From positions 62,001-126,000 of the forward strand of contig NZ_CANMLV010000005.1 in the NCBI RefSeq assembly GCF_947498825.1: a stretch of 64,000 bases of DNA, in the 5' to 3' direction. Positions 63,535-64,000 of the stretch are shown piece by piece. Position numbers and translations under genes: made by a program. Under the pieces are notes generated by a model, which saw only the letters and a list, made by a program, of their open reading frames with translations, did not search any database and was not told the DNA's origin. Each line of letters starts with the position of its first letter. The first letter of the stretch is position 1. The DNA comes from an uncultured Cedecea sp. (GTDB lineage: Bacteria; Pseudomonadota; Gammaproteobacteria; Enterobacterales; Enterobacteriaceae).

Positions 63535-64000
63535 TTAGCGTTTCATCGCAAAACTGTTGGCATATTCAGCGGGATTACTGCCGTTCCAGACTTTTCCGTC
63601 CATAAGCGTACTGGTACGCATATCGTCGGCTGGCAGATTGACTCCACCGACTGCGGTCGCGGCCTGTTTATAAACGTCGGTACGATTGATCTTTCGGGCA
63701 ATCGCCAGATAGTCAGGATCACTGTCGATCAGGCCCCAGCGCTTGTGTTGGGTCAGGAACCACATTCCGTCGGAGAGATAGGGATAATTGACCGCGCCAT
63801 CATTAAAAAAGCGCATGCTGTGAGCGTCCTGCCATTGTTTTCCCAGTCCGTTGTCATAATTTCCGAGCATCCGACCCTGAATAGTGGCGACTGGGGTATT
63901 GATATAAGCGCGTGCCGCGACGGTCTGTGCGGTTTCGATTCGGTTAGCGTCGGAAGTATCAATCCAGCGTGAGGCATCCAGCACTGCAGCAGTCAATGCA
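63535..64000 (-). CDS. nasF: Nitrate-binding periplasmic protein, C-terminal part
   Basis: Incomplete: the 5' end lies beyond the right edge and the frame is still open there. About 155 C-terminal residues are seen, with the nitrate-binding NrtA/NasF blocks QGRMLGNYDNGLGKQW, YPYLSDGMWFLTQHKRWGLI and a C-terminus NPAEYANSFAMKR. As the first transporter gene of the operon, its promoter and any leader regulated by a NasR-type antiterminator would lie outside the window. Confidence 0.9.
   Translation of the reverse strand, partial: ALTAAVLDASRWIDTSDANRIETAQTVAARAYINTPVATIQGRMLGNYDNGLGKQWQDAHSMRFFNDGAVNYPYLSDGMWFLTQHKRWGLIDSDPDYLAIARKINRTDVYKQAATAVGGVNLPADDMRTSTLMDGKVWNGSNPAEYANSFAMKR

Overview
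The window looks like a chromosomal segment of an enterobacterium (order Enterobacterales). The left end carries the aspA-dcuA-dsbD-yjdC-tRNA-Phe block in the same order as in Escherichia coli, with very similar proteins. Five copies of a long palindromic repeat (arms like TATACCCAAAATAATTCGAG and CATACTTCAAGTTGC) point to the Yersiniaceae/Hafniaceae/Pectobacteriaceae side of the order. I cannot fix the genus from the sequence alone.

Layout. (1) 1-5453, core: aspartate ammonia-lyase, C4-dicarboxylate exchanger, DsbD and the regulator YjdC. cutA, which sits between dcuA and dsbD in E. coli, survives only as scraps. (2) 5571-6755: an A+T-rich minus-strand gene for a close relative of the Salmonella effector SseJ, between yjdC and tRNA-Phe. 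(3) 7736-7811: tRNA-Phe with its own promoter and terminator. (4) 7947-30869: a minus-strand type VI secretion (T6SS) locus with tssB, C, K, L, an OmpA-family gene, hcp, a truncated tssH (clpV), vgrG, a Tle3-like lipase, PAAR, an unrecognised membrane protein, tssM, A, F, G, J, E and a TssA/VasL-like protein. The unfoldase gene tssH is reduced to 42 codons, the lipase has Gly where the nucleophile Ser is expected, and no immunity gene is visible. The locus therefore looks decayed or dependent on a ClpV made elsewhere. (5) 31462-31968: a secreted DUF2501 protein. (6) 32365-41566: a carbohydrate cluster with two unclassified large proteins, a GH105/GH88-type unsaturated uronyl hydrolase, a MalX-type PTS EIICB and a periplasmic metallophosphoesterase, preceded by a near-ideal CRP site. 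(7) 41685-46789: hydroxamate-type iron uptake (fhuD, fhuB, TonB-dependent receptor) without fhuC. (8) 46976-51826: a sugar-acid cluster (IclR regulator, DapA-family lyase, MFS transporter, UxaA/GarD-type dehydratase) with a 16-bp perfect palindrome just before the second gene. (9) 51977-54355: a membrane PQQ dehydrogenase. (10) 55017-64000: the nitrate assimilation operon, transcribed on the minus strand as nasF-nasE-nasD-nas(C)B-nasA, cut by the right window edge. Its nitrite reductase is a triple fusion (NasC-like + NirB + NirD-like) that still has a good Shine-Dalgarno sequence and ATG at the first junction.

The most interesting points are the SseJ-like effector beside pheU, the T6SS with a deleted ClpV and a probably dead lipase, the PTS/uronyl hydrolase cluster with two uncharacterised large proteins, and the nitrite reductase fusion with a fossil or active internal start.
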